A stretch of 64,000 bases of DNA, taken from assembly GCA_963693085.1 (NCBI GenBank), contig OY856410.1, forward strand, positions 886,814,335 through 886,878,334, given 5' to 3'. Source of the stretch: Alisma plantago-aquatica (Eukaryota; Streptophyta; Magnoliopsida; Alismatales; Alismataceae). The notes beneath the pieces are model-generated. The model did no database searches, was not told where the DNA came from, and saw nothing but the letters and a program-made list of their open reading frames with translations. Of the stretch, positions 1 to 12,200 are shown piece by piece (the first letter of the stretch is position 1; each line of letters starts with the position of its first letter). Made by a program: the position numbers and the translations under genes.

Positions 1-1343
1 TTCGTGTAACTCCTAGTACATCTGATTTCATGGAAATTCCATTTTCAACAAGCAATTAATCAAGAAGATGAAGGAATCAACAAAATTGCAAGATTAATAG
101 GTGAATAACAATGTAGAGGGGTTCAAGTTATATAAACCGCCTCCAATTGAGCTACAAAGCTTCAAGATCACGTCAACAATGGTGGATGGAACTCCTTTCA
201 CTATCCCAAGGCTCGTCCTCAAGCTTTGAGTGAAAAGGAATGGTTGGAATTGAAAAGGGGATCAAAATAAAAAGAAATCATGCATTGATTTGTGATTTCC
301 ACCATGGATTCAAGGTGAAAGAGAGTCAAGAAGCTTACCAACAGGTTGGGAATCGTTATCCTCTTTCTCCCAATCTGCCAAGGTCGTTTTGCAAGCAAAG
401 GGTGGAAGTGAATTCGAAATTCCCCCTTTACTCTATGGATAAATGAGCTTATATGCAATTTTTATTAAAAATTCAATTAGGAGAGAGAATGTAGGAATTA
501 TCTCCCCCTTATCCTTGAAACTTGCCCCCTTCTCTTCCTTAGGGACGAGGTTATCCTCTTTGCCTCTTATTCCTCTCAATTATCCACAATTTAAATAAAA
601 GCAAATTAAGAACCTTAATCCATTTAATAGTAATATCCATAAGTGAGTGGATATTTCTTTTCTTTATAATAATGTGAGTGGGTTTTCCACCTCCTTGAGA
701 TATTTCGTGGCCCTTGAAAGGAACAAGAAAGTCCAAACATATATGAATTCAACCATTTCAATTTTGGTTGAAGGGCATTTTAATTATTAAATTTATTTTT
801 GCATTAAATTGAATTAGGGTTTCAATTATACTTAAATCTTGATTATTTTAATATCAAGATTCTCTCTCCTCCAAATTAATTCAAATGAGGCACCCCTCTA
901 ATTTTATTTTCTCTACATGATTCCAAGAAACATAAGGGACCTTATTGAAGTGGTAATTTGCATATTGAACCCTAGGTTTTGGGTAAATTGCACTTTACTC
1001 CAAAACTAGGTTTTAATGCACAAACATTGCTTTATCAGCTCTTTCTTGGTACTCATGCTTTCTCAAGCCATACCACTGCATCATTTCCATTATCATGATG
1101 CTTCAACACATGAGGAACATATTATCATGTAACATTTTCAAGTTAACCCCTTAACTTGGGTAATTTGCACTTTAGTCCAAAATATGCAAACATTGCTTCA
1201 ACACTACACAAACAGGACCAAAATTAAAACATAAGTTCCTCTTGAGCCTTAATTACTTTTCACAAGATAAAATTAAGGATCTAATTAACTTGCATAAGCA
1301 AAACTCCCAGGGTTAAGGCATAACCCAGGTTAGGGATGTTAAA
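1..1343 (-). repeat. Element C 3' LTR, cut by window start
   Basis: This stretch is closely similar, base for base, to about 7757-9094, where a complete copy of the same LTR ends. It stops at a degenerate gatgttaaa (gatgttaca in the other copies). Next comes the short block that in other gypsy elements here lies between pol and the 3' LTR. On the minus strand it is therefore the start of a 3' LTR, and the rest lies left of the window. It contains only tiny chance ORFs. Confidence 0.8.
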
Positions 1344-2467
1344 AATTATAAACCCCTAACAAGGATTTCGCCCCCAAAATCCCAGATAAAGGAAGATAGA
1401 TATTATTTATTCACCATACTATCTAATCTCCACATAACATTTCATTGTCATGGAGACACCATAAACCTTTGATAAATACCAAGTTATTCCACACAAATTT
1501 ATCATGGAATAATTCACACGGGACACATACTCCACTGTCCTTTTTATTATTGATTGTGGAGTTGATTCTGTGTCAGGTAACACTTTCCTTATTACTTGTA
1601 CTAACTATATCATTAGTTTTACATTTTATCATTATAAGGAGAAGTTACTTATCAATTACGAATTTATCTTAAAGATATCTTTAATTATTGTGTTCATGCA
1701 AAGCATAAACCCCTAATATGTGATGTTCATACTATTTTACATGATTATCTGATTTCATGGTTGACCATTCCAGGTAGTCAACATAAACCGTATGATATTT
1801 ATTTAGATACCATGATCTCTTACCTTGGTATATATCACATGTGTTGAAAACACATCACATATTTATCTTCCTTTCAGCTTGGGACCACTTTCCTTGTTCC
1901 CATTCTTATCTTATGAGGAGTATACTTTTAATTCCTCATACACACATGCTTATATGAGATTATCTCAGACTTCCCTTTGTTGTACTTAGGATATGACACC
2001 TTTACCCATACCATATTTCAAATTTCATGATACTCATTAGATTGTCTCAGAATGACTACTTGATCAGAGCAATCAAAAAGACAACAATCTGGGAGTTTCC
2101 ATACTCACTTTATCATCAATAGTTGTATACCTGGCCAGGGTATATAAATACTGAGATTAAGTAGTATGCACTTTGTATACTATTATTTTCCTTCCTTTTC
2201 ATATTATCATGGGCATAAGATTCATCATTTCTGGATTTTATCCGGGCATCTCTTCTATACCTCATCTTCTCTCATATAGGTAAGAACAATATAAAACATC
2301 TATAATGTTTACTATGCAAAATGTAAGTCCTCATAGGACTAATAAAAGAAAACTTAATCAATTATTTTCTCAATTTAACTTAGGAAATCATAAAATGACA
2401 TGTTAGAATGACATTATTTTGTCTAACCTGTCATGATTCGTGGATGGTTCACTGCCTCAGGCTGATT
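1344..2467 (-). other. Element C interior, non-coding
   Basis: About 1.1 kb of AT-rich sequence between the 3' LTR and the gag remnant. Protease, RT, RNase H and integrase would be expected here in a full gypsy element, but I recognise none of their motifs on either strand. The left edge keeps a degenerate purine tract (minus strand) and a gattt/aaatc mini-hairpin at 1364-1381. I see nothing else in it. The element appears to be an internally deleted, non-autonomous derivative. Confidence 0.6.
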
Positions 2468-3103
2468 CTACCTCAGAGGTTGATTCACCGTAACATTTAT
2501 GGCTGAGTAATCTCTTGCCAGATGTCCTACCTGTCTACATTGGTAGCAAATTCTGGGTGCTAGATATGGTGTAGAGGGTTCTTTACCCTTTCTAGATGAC
2601 CATTGCCTTGGTGCACTAGGCCTTGATTGCACTGGTGGTACCAAAAACTTCTTCCTTTTGGAACTACCAGACCTCTGTTCCTGGATTTGGATAGGTCTTT
2701 TCTCAATTCTTCCTTTATATTCCTTTTCTGGACAATTAGGTCTGATATGTCTAGGTTTCCTACACCTATGGAAAATCCTGGTTTCAGATTGTATCCTATT
2801 CTTTTCATCATTAATCATTGCTCCAACATGCTGATATTGAGAAGAAAACCTATCGAAGTTCAAAACTTCATCATTGGGGGTTGGTAGTCTTGGTTGCATT
2901 GCTAATGCACGATCTACTATATGCATCATAGCTGTCCTAAATTGCTCAAACATAGTAGGAAAAGCTGGGCTCTCTATCATGGCTAGGTCAAACTGGGGAT
3001 GTGCAGGTGTATGTTCTTCTCTGCTCTGATCCCCTGCATCCCTTCTTGGTGCAACATTATTGCTTTCTGCAGCAAACTCCTCATGTGACCCAATCATCTT
3101 CAA
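2468..3103 (-). CDS. gag: Gag remnant with two damaged zinc knuckles
   Basis: A 211-residue open frame beginning MKMIGSHEEF. The N-terminal part (AFPTMFEQFRTAMMHIVDRA) resembles the start of plant gypsy Gag. The large central Gag domain, with its conserved Trp and Tyr positions, is absent, and the frame passes straight to a basic C-terminal region. Two CCHC-like knuckles are visible and each has lost one metal ligand. Near residue 113, FHRCRKPRHIRPNC has Phe for the first Cys. Near residue 186, CYQCRQVGHLARDY has Tyr for the last Cys. The primer-binding site lies about 110 bp upstream. Gag would package RNA in virus-like particles, but this form probably cannot. It is the only coding remnant in element C, which resembles the gag-only non-autonomous elements described in plants. 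It may also be a plain deletion product. Confidence 0.7.
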   Translation of the reverse strand: MKMIGSHEEFAAESNNVAPRRDAGDQSREEHTPAHPQFDLAMIESPAFPTMFEQFRTAMMHIVDRALAMQPRLPTPNDEVLNFDRFSSQYQHVGAMINDEKNRIQSETRIFHRCRKPRHIRPNCPEKEYKGRIEKRPIQIQEQRSGSSKRKKFLVPPVQSRPSAPRQWSSRKGKEPSTPYLAPRICYQCRQVGHLARDYSAINVTVNQPLR

Positions 3104-3211
3104 GTTCTTCTTCTCCTATATGAGAAGAAGACACTATCAGATACACTGGAAGACACTAGAAAAAACTCTACTACCTTAGTCCTACATCTCTGTAGACTCA
3201 GCAAACCTAGA

Positions 3212-3223
3212 GCTCTGATACCA
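3212..3223 (-). promoter_or_regulatory. Primer-binding site of element C
   Basis: The minus strand reads TGGTATCAGAGC, the standard plant site complementary to the 3' end of initiator tRNA-Met. It lies 7 nt inside the 5' LTR, which begins at 3231 on the plus strand. It fixes the element as minus-strand with its 5' LTR on the right. Confidence 0.9.
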
Positions 3224-3230
3224 CTAAACT

Positions 3231-6200
3231 TGTGGCATCCAACTCACAAAATAAGAACTGCTTAAGAGGAAGCGAATCATTTGCAGCGGATTATTGAAAA
3301 TCACTAAAAATTAAAACTTTTTGCAAAGAGATCCACACATAGGAAATCATTTTCATCAAGAACCAAAGTATAACATTTACATCCTGGTTCATAAGTACAT
3401 AACTTGTATCATCTCTTCTCGAGGATTACAACATCAGCTGCCCTATTAACATTATATACAGACATCATGAGAACCTCGAGGCATCAAACCAAAATCTCAG
3501 ATCGTTCATTAAAACATTAAATATAAACTCCGAGGACCTGAGAGTACAGAGATGACACATAGGACTACTATCTATATGACTTGACAAGCAATATCTCCAC
3601 CTGAGATATTACTGTTGTCCCTGATGCTGCTATTGTTCTTTCTCTGCTATGGGGTTTCTGTCTCTTCGTCTATGTCCACCTAAAAACATTGGATCCCACA
3701 GGGGTGAGACAATTATAAATTGCCCCAGTGGGAGATATAACTCTCCACCAAAACATTGTTATAGAAGTTTATTATAATAAAACTGAGCATGAGTTCTTAT
3801 ATATTAACAACAATATTAATCATTGAATGAACAGAGTAAAGTGATCTCCTTTCCTAAGGAGAGCATTGCATCTATCCATGGTAGAATCTTAATTCATTTA
3901 TCTACTTGCAATGAGTATATAAAGAGATATGAATAACATCTATCAGCTAGAGATGTATAAAAGAAATGTAACATCAGCCAATGAATTTCCGTATTCAATC
4001 CTTAAGCAAACATGCTATACGGCTGATTACATTTTACAACCACACTTATGCCCTGAGGAGATGAGGTATACCGCTCATACTCCAACCGACCACTGTGAAG
4101 TCGAAATCGGTACCATACAAGGTCAATGGAAGAGCTGGCTTCCAAGACCTCCCACATCTCGGTTAGTACGAGACAACATGTAGGACATCTTGTGTCTCTT
4201 CTAGATAGCTTTCCAGGGTATACTGACAACTTCGCTATAGAGTTACAGTGTCAACTGCACTCTCATCGGCAATCGAGAACATTAATGTTTATCTCCATCG
4301 ACCCAACATTAATATCATTGGGAGATGTGTATGGCATCTATCCCAATCATCGGGAGATTTGTGATACATCCATCCCGACACATGAAGGATTGAGAGGTTT
4401 AATGTTTACCTTCCATCAATCTCTTCACCAGGATGTAAGGATATTGACACCCATTTACCCCCGCATATTCAAAATATGCATTCCAGGTTTTTCCGCGGAG
4501 CACCCGTTTCACCATTCAGCAATTCTGACACTGATGGATCTATGGTCAGGGCTCTACATGATATGATATCACTTGCTTAATTAAGTACATTATCATATTC
4601 TTTTAGCATCAGCCAAGTTATCAACCATAACTTATTAAGACAAATGCTACAAAGAAACATGTACTATTTGCATCATTCACTTCTCATTCTTTATAAGACA
4701 TTGGGATCTCAGTCCCTCAATTCATATCTTGAAAGTTCACATCTCTCAACAATCATCATTATCATACTTATCAAATCTAGGTATTCATACCCTCAGTTCA
4801 TTACTAATCATTGTTACCACTTGTTAGATAACTATTACCTCTAGGTTCTCAGATCGAGGTATACATGATACTTGTTACATAAGCATCACACATGGCTCAC
4901 AAGGCCCATTAAGTGTCTTGTCACCTTTTACTAGGCAACAACTTACTCATATGACTCATAAAGTCCATACACATTTTGTTACTTTTACTAAGCAACAACA
5001 ACATTAAGGCACACCAGGCCAATCAACATTGTCATTATATAAAAGTCATGGCTCAAATCTGGTTATGATCATCATCTCATGATGTCTGCATGATTAATAG
5101 ACATGATGTCAGTCATAAAGGTCACTTATCACATCATGTGGTACAATAGTAACACCACCATTCCTTTATCAGGATTAAGATTTACTATCAAATAGGATTT
5201 TCCATTCCATTACCCAATTTAGGGTTAGAATCTCCCATTTCTCATTAGTTAGGGTTTTATGTTTACATCATTAGTTCAACCCTAATATATTGCTCCACCC
5301 CTCTAGGAGCATTCAATACTATCATAAGTATTTACTCATGATCATTACTTTCATCATATATCATTTATGAATATCAATTCAAGGTATGAGTTCATCTCTT
5401 AACCTTACCATGGTATGTTTATATCATACCCATTATCTTGGCTTAACCCCTTTCTCATAGTGTTTAGCCAACACTTATCAAAGTGCATTGAATTCATTAC
5501 ATATATTCATTGTAATAATTTACATAACACACACTTCTTGTGTTTCTTATCCAAGTATGTTGGATTGAGATGCATCAAGGTATAGGTATAACAACCTTGA
5601 AATGCTAAATGTGATATCTATCATGTCCAGATGTATCCCTTTTCTCCTCATCCCATCTTACTTAAGATAATCAATTGGCCTAGTATTAAGGTATTTCCCT
5701 CTTAATACTTTTAACCATTCACCTATCACTTTCATCATATAGTGCATAGGTTACACAATAGTATTGTCCAACTATCTTTAATGATATGGACTTATCTAAT
5801 GGTTAAGCATTGTTGATATAGAATAATCCATTATCAACCACTTTAGGTATTTCAACTTTTAGGATGTTATCCACATCATAATTTAATGTTACATACATCA
5901 TTCCTAAGAGTTTCATGTCCTCATCTTTGTAGGGTGTATACAGTTGTTACACATGTATAGAGTTGGACATATAATGATCTAGGCATTATCTTGTCCATTA
6001 TACCCTTACTCATTAGAGTATCAATATTACCATTCATATGGTTTATCAATTTTACTCATCATGGGTGTAACATTCTCATCTTACTTGATTATATTAGCCA
6101 CACCCTTCTTTAGTGTATTGACCAATATACTATCACCAGAGTTTCATATATTAATACATGGTATCACCCTGGATTTGAGTCTCATATCACATCATTATTC

Positions 6201-9094
6201 AAGGTTCCACATAATATCATTCTTATTTAGGGTTTCATATGCATTACCCTAGATTAGGGTTTCACATTCAAATATCCACAATTAGGGTTTGCTATTCATT
6301 CCAATTAGGGTTTTGAATTATATTACCCTAAATTAGGGTCTCACATGTCATCACCCTTAATTAGGGTTACATCCTTAACATAGATTAGGATTATACCTAG
6401 CATTGCCCTAATTAGGGTTAAGGTTCATCAATCTTCTTGATTAGGGTTTCATGATCTCTTTATCATGGATCATTCCCTAAAATTCATAGTTTATTTATAT
6501 TGAAAGCATTGAGGCTTATCCATTACATGATTATTCTACATGTATGGATTTCTCTCTCTCTCATCCTCTCTAGAATATTGACTATGTCAAACTTGGTTAG
6601 ATTAGGTCATTCAACCCTTCAATTAAGTTTATTCAATTAGGGTTGACATACCATATTGAAGTATTGCTTATCTAAGCTTCAAGGATTAACTCATATAATA
6701 TTACCAATTACTTGGTACCCTAAAGGTACAACCCTAGTGATTTTCTTTAAGATAAATTAGTAACAAATATAGGGTCAATTGATCCTTCATCTCATTAAGT
6801 TATCAATTGATTTGATCACGTTATGTTACCAAATGATCTTGACCCTTTGATCTCTAAACGGTTTGAAACAGTTTAAGCAAATTTCCTTTGAAACCGAATG
6901 GGCTTGGGTATCCAAACGGTTTGAGACCATTTGGGCCCAAACGGTCTTAATGCCGTTTGGTCCAAACCATCTCAAAACCGAATGGACCAAAAAGTCCTTT
7001 CAACACTTACACGATTCATGATTTCAATGGATGAATCGATTATCAATTGAGTCCTTGATTTATTTACCACTTGAACTATTGAATCAACCTTCAATTAGAC
7101 CATCAATTATGGTTTTGAACCCGATTGATCTAGGATTTCAACTCAAGGAACCTTCAATTAGGGCTTGGAATCAAATAGCCATCAATGATCAACATTGTGG
7201 AATTGATTCCATTGCAACTAATGAATCATTATCAAATTTTTGATATGACCAGACCCCAAACGGTCTTGAGGTACCCTTGAAATTTGTGGAATTCAATAGA
7301 GTTTGGGTCATTGGATAGATCATCAAATTAGCAATTGATTGCATTTCAATTTGGTATCTTTGGACCTTCAAATACTCAACCATACTTAACCCTAGACCTC
7401 CAAACGGTCTTGGTTGACCTCCAAACGGTCTTGAAACCTCAATTAACCAAATTGAAAATCAGCACTTAACCCGATTAGGTTTACTAATTAATTAACCTTC
7501 AACCGATGATCCCTTTGGAATTCATTAATCAAATTTGATAGGTCATCAACCATCACCATTAACATCAGAATTCCCAAACGGTCAACCATGGTCAACTCTC
7601 CCAAACGGTTTGAAACCGTTTAACCTCAAACGGTTTGATAAAACCATTTGCTTTCAAACGATTTTGGTTGAAACCAAATGAGCAACATGTTGAAACCGAA
7701 TGGGATACAATTCTTTGGGAAAAGTGTCCAAGATGATGTCATCATCATCTACCATCGTTCATGTAACTCCTAGTACATCTGATTTCATGAAAATTCTATT
7801 TTCAACAAGCAATTAATCAAGAAGATGAAGGAATCAACGAAATTGCAAGATTAATAGTTGAATAACAATGTAGAGGGGTTCAAGTTATATAACCCGCCTG
7901 TAATTGAGCTCCAAAGCTTCAAGATCACGTAAAAAATGGTGTATGCAACTGCTTTCACTATCCCAAGGCTCGTCCTCAAGCTTTGAGTGAAAAGGAATGG
8001 TTGGAATTGAAAAGGGGATCGAAATAAAAAGAAATCATGCATTGATTTGTGATTTCCCCCATGGATTCAAGGTGAAAGAGAGTTAAGAAGCTTACCAACA
8101 GGTTGGGGCTCGTTATCCTCTTGCTCCCAAGCTCCCAAGGTCGTTTTTCAAGCAAAGGGTGGAAGTGAATTCGAAATCCCCCCTTTACGCTATGGATAAA
8201 TGTGCTTATATGCAATTTTTATTAAAAATTCAATTAGGAGAGAGAAAGTAGGAATTATCTCCCCCTTATCCTTGCCACTTGCCCCCTTCTCTTACTTAGG
8301 GACGAGGCTATCCTATTTTCCTCTTATTCCTCTCAATTATCCACAATTTAAAGAAAAGCAAATTAAGCACCTTAATCCATTTAATAGTAATATCCATAAG
8401 TGAGTGGATATTTCTTTTCTTTATAATAATGTGAGTGGGTTTTCCACGTCCTTGAAATATTTCGTGGCCCTTGCAAGGCACAAGAACGTCCAAACATATC
8501 TGAATTCAACCATTTATATTTTGGTTGAAGGGCATTTTAATTAATAAGTTTATTTTTGCATTAAATTGAATTAGGGTTTCAATTATGCTTAAATATTGAT
8601 TATTTTAATATCAAGATTCTCTCTCCTCCAAATTAATTCAAATGAGGCGCCCCTCTCATTTTATTTTCTATACATGATGCCAAGAAACATAAGGGACCTT
8701 ATTGAAGTGGTAATTTGCATATTGAACCCTAGGTTTTGGGTAAATTGCACTTTACTCCAAAACTAGGTTTTAATGCACAAACATTGCTTTATCAACTCTT
8801 TCTTCAGGCTTTGTCAAGCCATACCACTGCATCATTTCCATTCTCATGATGCTTCAAAACATGAGGAACATATTATCATCTAACATTTGCAAGTTAACCC
8901 CTTAACTTGGGTAATTTGCACTTTAGTCCAAAATAAGCAAACATTGCTTCAACACTACACAAACAAGACCAAAATTGAAACATAAGTTCCTATTGAGCCT
9001 TAATTATTTTTCATAAGATGAAATTAAGGATCTAATAAACTTGCTTAAGCAAAAATCTCATGGTTAAGGCATAACCCAGGTCAGGGATGTTACA
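3231..9094 (-). repeat. Element C 5' LTR, 5.9 kb
   Basis: On the plus strand it runs from TGTGGCATCC to GGGATGTTACA, so both ends obey the TG...CA rule. At 5864 bp it is about 1.1 kb longer than the related X LTRs (9235-13920 and 59109-63832). Sub-regions: a block near 3660-3740 shared with the other families, a dense set of TAGGGTT motifs at about 5220-6460, and an array of AAACGGT/ACCGTTT palindromes at about 6850-7690. The ORFs inside it are short and have no domain. The sequence after 9094 begins ggtag, the candidate target duplication; the partner lies outside the window. Confidence 0.85.
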
Positions 9095-9229
9095 GGTAGG
9101 GGTAGGGGTAGGTCCACAATCAACAATAGGGGTGGGAGCGGAAGCAACAGAAGGTGGTGGGTCAGGGTAAAACTGACTGTATACATAGGAGGCATAGTCA
9201 CCTCCATGGTATGCCTAGTAGGTAGGATA
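9095..9229 (-). pseudogene. C-terminal piece of the Sirevirus extra ORF
   Basis: A 135-bp scrap between two LTRs. On the minus strand one frame reads as Tyr-, Pro- and Gly-rich protein (AYHGGDYASYVYSQFYPDPPPS), with one TAG near its start. It continues in frame the ORF that is cut at 59108 on the plus strand. Both ends abut LTRs: X at 9235, after the five-base duplication, and C at 9094. I infer that it is the tail of the post-pol ORF of Sirevirus D, now in the opposite orientation to the rest of that element. Confidence 0.7.
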
Positions 9230-9234
9230 GGTAT
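9230..9234 (+). repeat. Target-site duplication, X left copy (ggtat)
   Basis: The five bases before the TG of the X 5' LTR. The same five bases in element sense follow the CA of the X 3' LTR, as atacc at 59104-59108 on the plus strand. A matching pair 50 kb apart and inverted is the basis for treating the two LTRs as one insertion. Confidence 0.7.
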
Positions 9235-12200
9235 TGTAACATCCCTGACCTGGGTTATGTTTTAACCCTAGGTGTTTTGTTTAATAAAAATGATTATATG
9301 CTTATTCTTATCTTTTGAAAAGTAATTAAGGCTCAAGAGGAACTTATATTGCAATTTTAGTCCCTTTTGAAAATCAATGTTTTGCTTGTTTTGGACTAAA
9401 GTGCAAATTACCCAAGTTGAGGGGTTTATTTGCAAATTGTGCATGATAATATGTTACTAATGTGTTGAAGCATCATGAGAGTGAAGATGATGTAGAGTTA
9501 TAGCTTGTGGTATCCTGAATACCAAGAAAGAGCTGATAAAGCAATGTTTGTGCATTAAAACCTAGTTTTGGTGTAATGTGAAATTTACCAAAAACCTAGG
9601 GTTCAATATGTAAGTTACCACTTCAAAATAGTCCCTATTGTTTCTTGGGATCATGTGGAGCATAGAAAATGAGAGGGGCATCTCATTTGTATCTCTTTGA
9701 AGGAGAGAGAATCTTGATATTAAAATAATCAAGATTTTTACATAATGGAAACCCTAGTTCAAATTTATGCAAAAATAATAAATAAAATAATTGAAGAGCA
9801 TTCAACCAAAATTGAAATGGTTGAATTCAGATATTTGTGGACGCCCTTGTGCCTTTTCTAGGCCATGAAAATATCCTAAGGAGGTGAAAACTCCACTCAC
9901 CTTATTATAAGAAAAAGAAATATCCACTCACATATGGATATTACTATTAAATGGATTAAGGTGCTTAATTTGCTTTTCTTTAAAACATGGATAATTGAGA
10001 GGAATATGAGGAAAAGAGGATAGACTCGTCTCTAAGGAAAGGAAGGGGTCAAGTGGCAAGAATTTGGGAGAGATAATTCCTACTTTCTCTCTCCTAATTG
10101 AATTTTTAATAAAAATGGCATATACACTCATTTATCCATAGAGTAAAAGGGGAATTTCAAATTCACTTCTACCATTTGCTTGCAGAAGGCCAAGGAAGCT
10201 TTGAAGGACCAGGAGGACGACCCCCAACCTGTTGGTAAGCTTCTTGACCTTCTTTCATCTTGATTTCATGGTGGAAATCATAAATCAATGCATAATTACT
10301 TCTTTTCTTCACTCCATCTTCAACCCTAGCCAATCTTTTCACTCCAAAACATGAGGACGAGCCTTGGGGGAGTTGCAAAAGCTTCTTCCACCATTGTTGA
10401 CGTGAATCTCCATGCTTTAAAGCTCAATCGAAGGCGGGTTATATAACTCGAACCCTTAACTATTGTTATTGAACTCAATTTCTCAATTCAATTGATTCAA
10501 TTGTTTTTCTTGCAAATACCTTTGATTAGTTGATGCGATTACCATGAAGATGGCAGTAGGGTTCGTGGGTTTGTAGGTTGATGATGATGACATCATCACA
10601 AGCATACACCTCAATCAAGAACAGGAGCAAATGGTTTGCAAAACCCCATGAACCAATTCAGTTTCAAAACCGAATGAGTAGATTCAGTTTCAAAACTGAA
10701 TGAGTGGATTCGGATTCAAAACTGAATGGCTAAGTAAGTGAAAGACCGAATGGGTAATTCCATTCAAAACTAAATGGGTTAGATATACAAAACCGATTGG
10801 GTAATTATACCCAAGATTGATTGGATAAATCACTTCAAAACCGAATGGGTGATTCAGTTTCAAAACTGAATGTTTGGAATCGTTTTCAAGGGCAATTGAA
10901 GTGATTCGGTTTCAAAACCGAATGGGTGATTCGGTTTCAAAACTAAATGAGGTCAAGCACCCCAAGACCGCATGGATGGTCAAAGGTGGTGATTGAAGGA
11001 TTGAAAATCCAAGAGTCAATACTTGTTGAACTCCAACAATTCAATCGATTGAAGGTTTCAATGTAGCAAATCATGTTCAATTGATTGATGAGTTTATCCA
11101 AAGAACCCTTGTAGTTTTGAGACTGATTTGGCCCAAACGATCTTGAGACCATTTGACTCCAAACGGTCTTGAAACCGTTTGGGGTCAAACGGTTTCAAAA
11201 CCGTTTGGTGATGAAACATCAAAACCGAACAAAGGTCAATTGTGATTCAATCATTTGGAAATTGAAGGTGATGATTGTTCCAATGATCCAATGATTGATA
11301 ATGATGGTAATCAGTGAAGGAATAAAGGTTGAATCCCTAAAGTACCTAAATGATTAGTACCATTAAAGGGATAAACCCTAATTGCTTATAAGAACATTAA
11401 CTTAGTACACTATGTCAATCATAGCTGTATGTACTTGTTTAAAGGGTTAATATAACCTAATCAAGTTGAGAGAATGACAGAATGAAATTCATATATGAGT
11501 ATGATTCAGGTAGTGATTAAGGGTATGATCCTTAGCATAGAGATCATGAAACCCTAATCATGAGCATAAACGCTAATTGACAAGGTTATTGAATCCTAAC
11601 CCTAATTTAGGGCAATTCTAAGTGAAACCCTAATACAGGGTAAGGATGTAGCCCTAATCCAGGGTGATGATATCTGTAAACCTAATTTAGGGTAATGTGA
11701 TACAAAACTCTAATTGGGAAGAATAGTAAACCCTAATTATGGGTAATGGAACATGAAACCCTATTTGGGATGAACAGTAAACCCTAATTGTGGGTTATTA
11801 TATGTGAACCCTATTCTGGGGTGAAATTTATGTGAAACCCTAACTTAGGGTGATTTTATGAGAAACCCTGATGTTTGATGTGATGTGGAGCTAACATCCA
11901 GGGTGAGACTATGTAATGCTTTATGAAACCCTAATCTTGGGCAATATGGTGATAAACCATAACCTTGATGTGGGTAATGGGATAAATATCCCCAAAAGGC
12001 ATGAAATGGAAATCCCTAACCCTGGTAAGGGAATAGTAGTGTTACCCTTGAATAGTGAATCTATAGTTATTTTACATGGTACTGATATGCAATTGATATC
12101 ACTGTTATCATCTGTGCTAACCATGCAGGTATTTTGAAATGATGGTCATAGCCAGGTATGTGCTATGATGTTTAATTCACTATTGTGATTGGGCCTTGTG

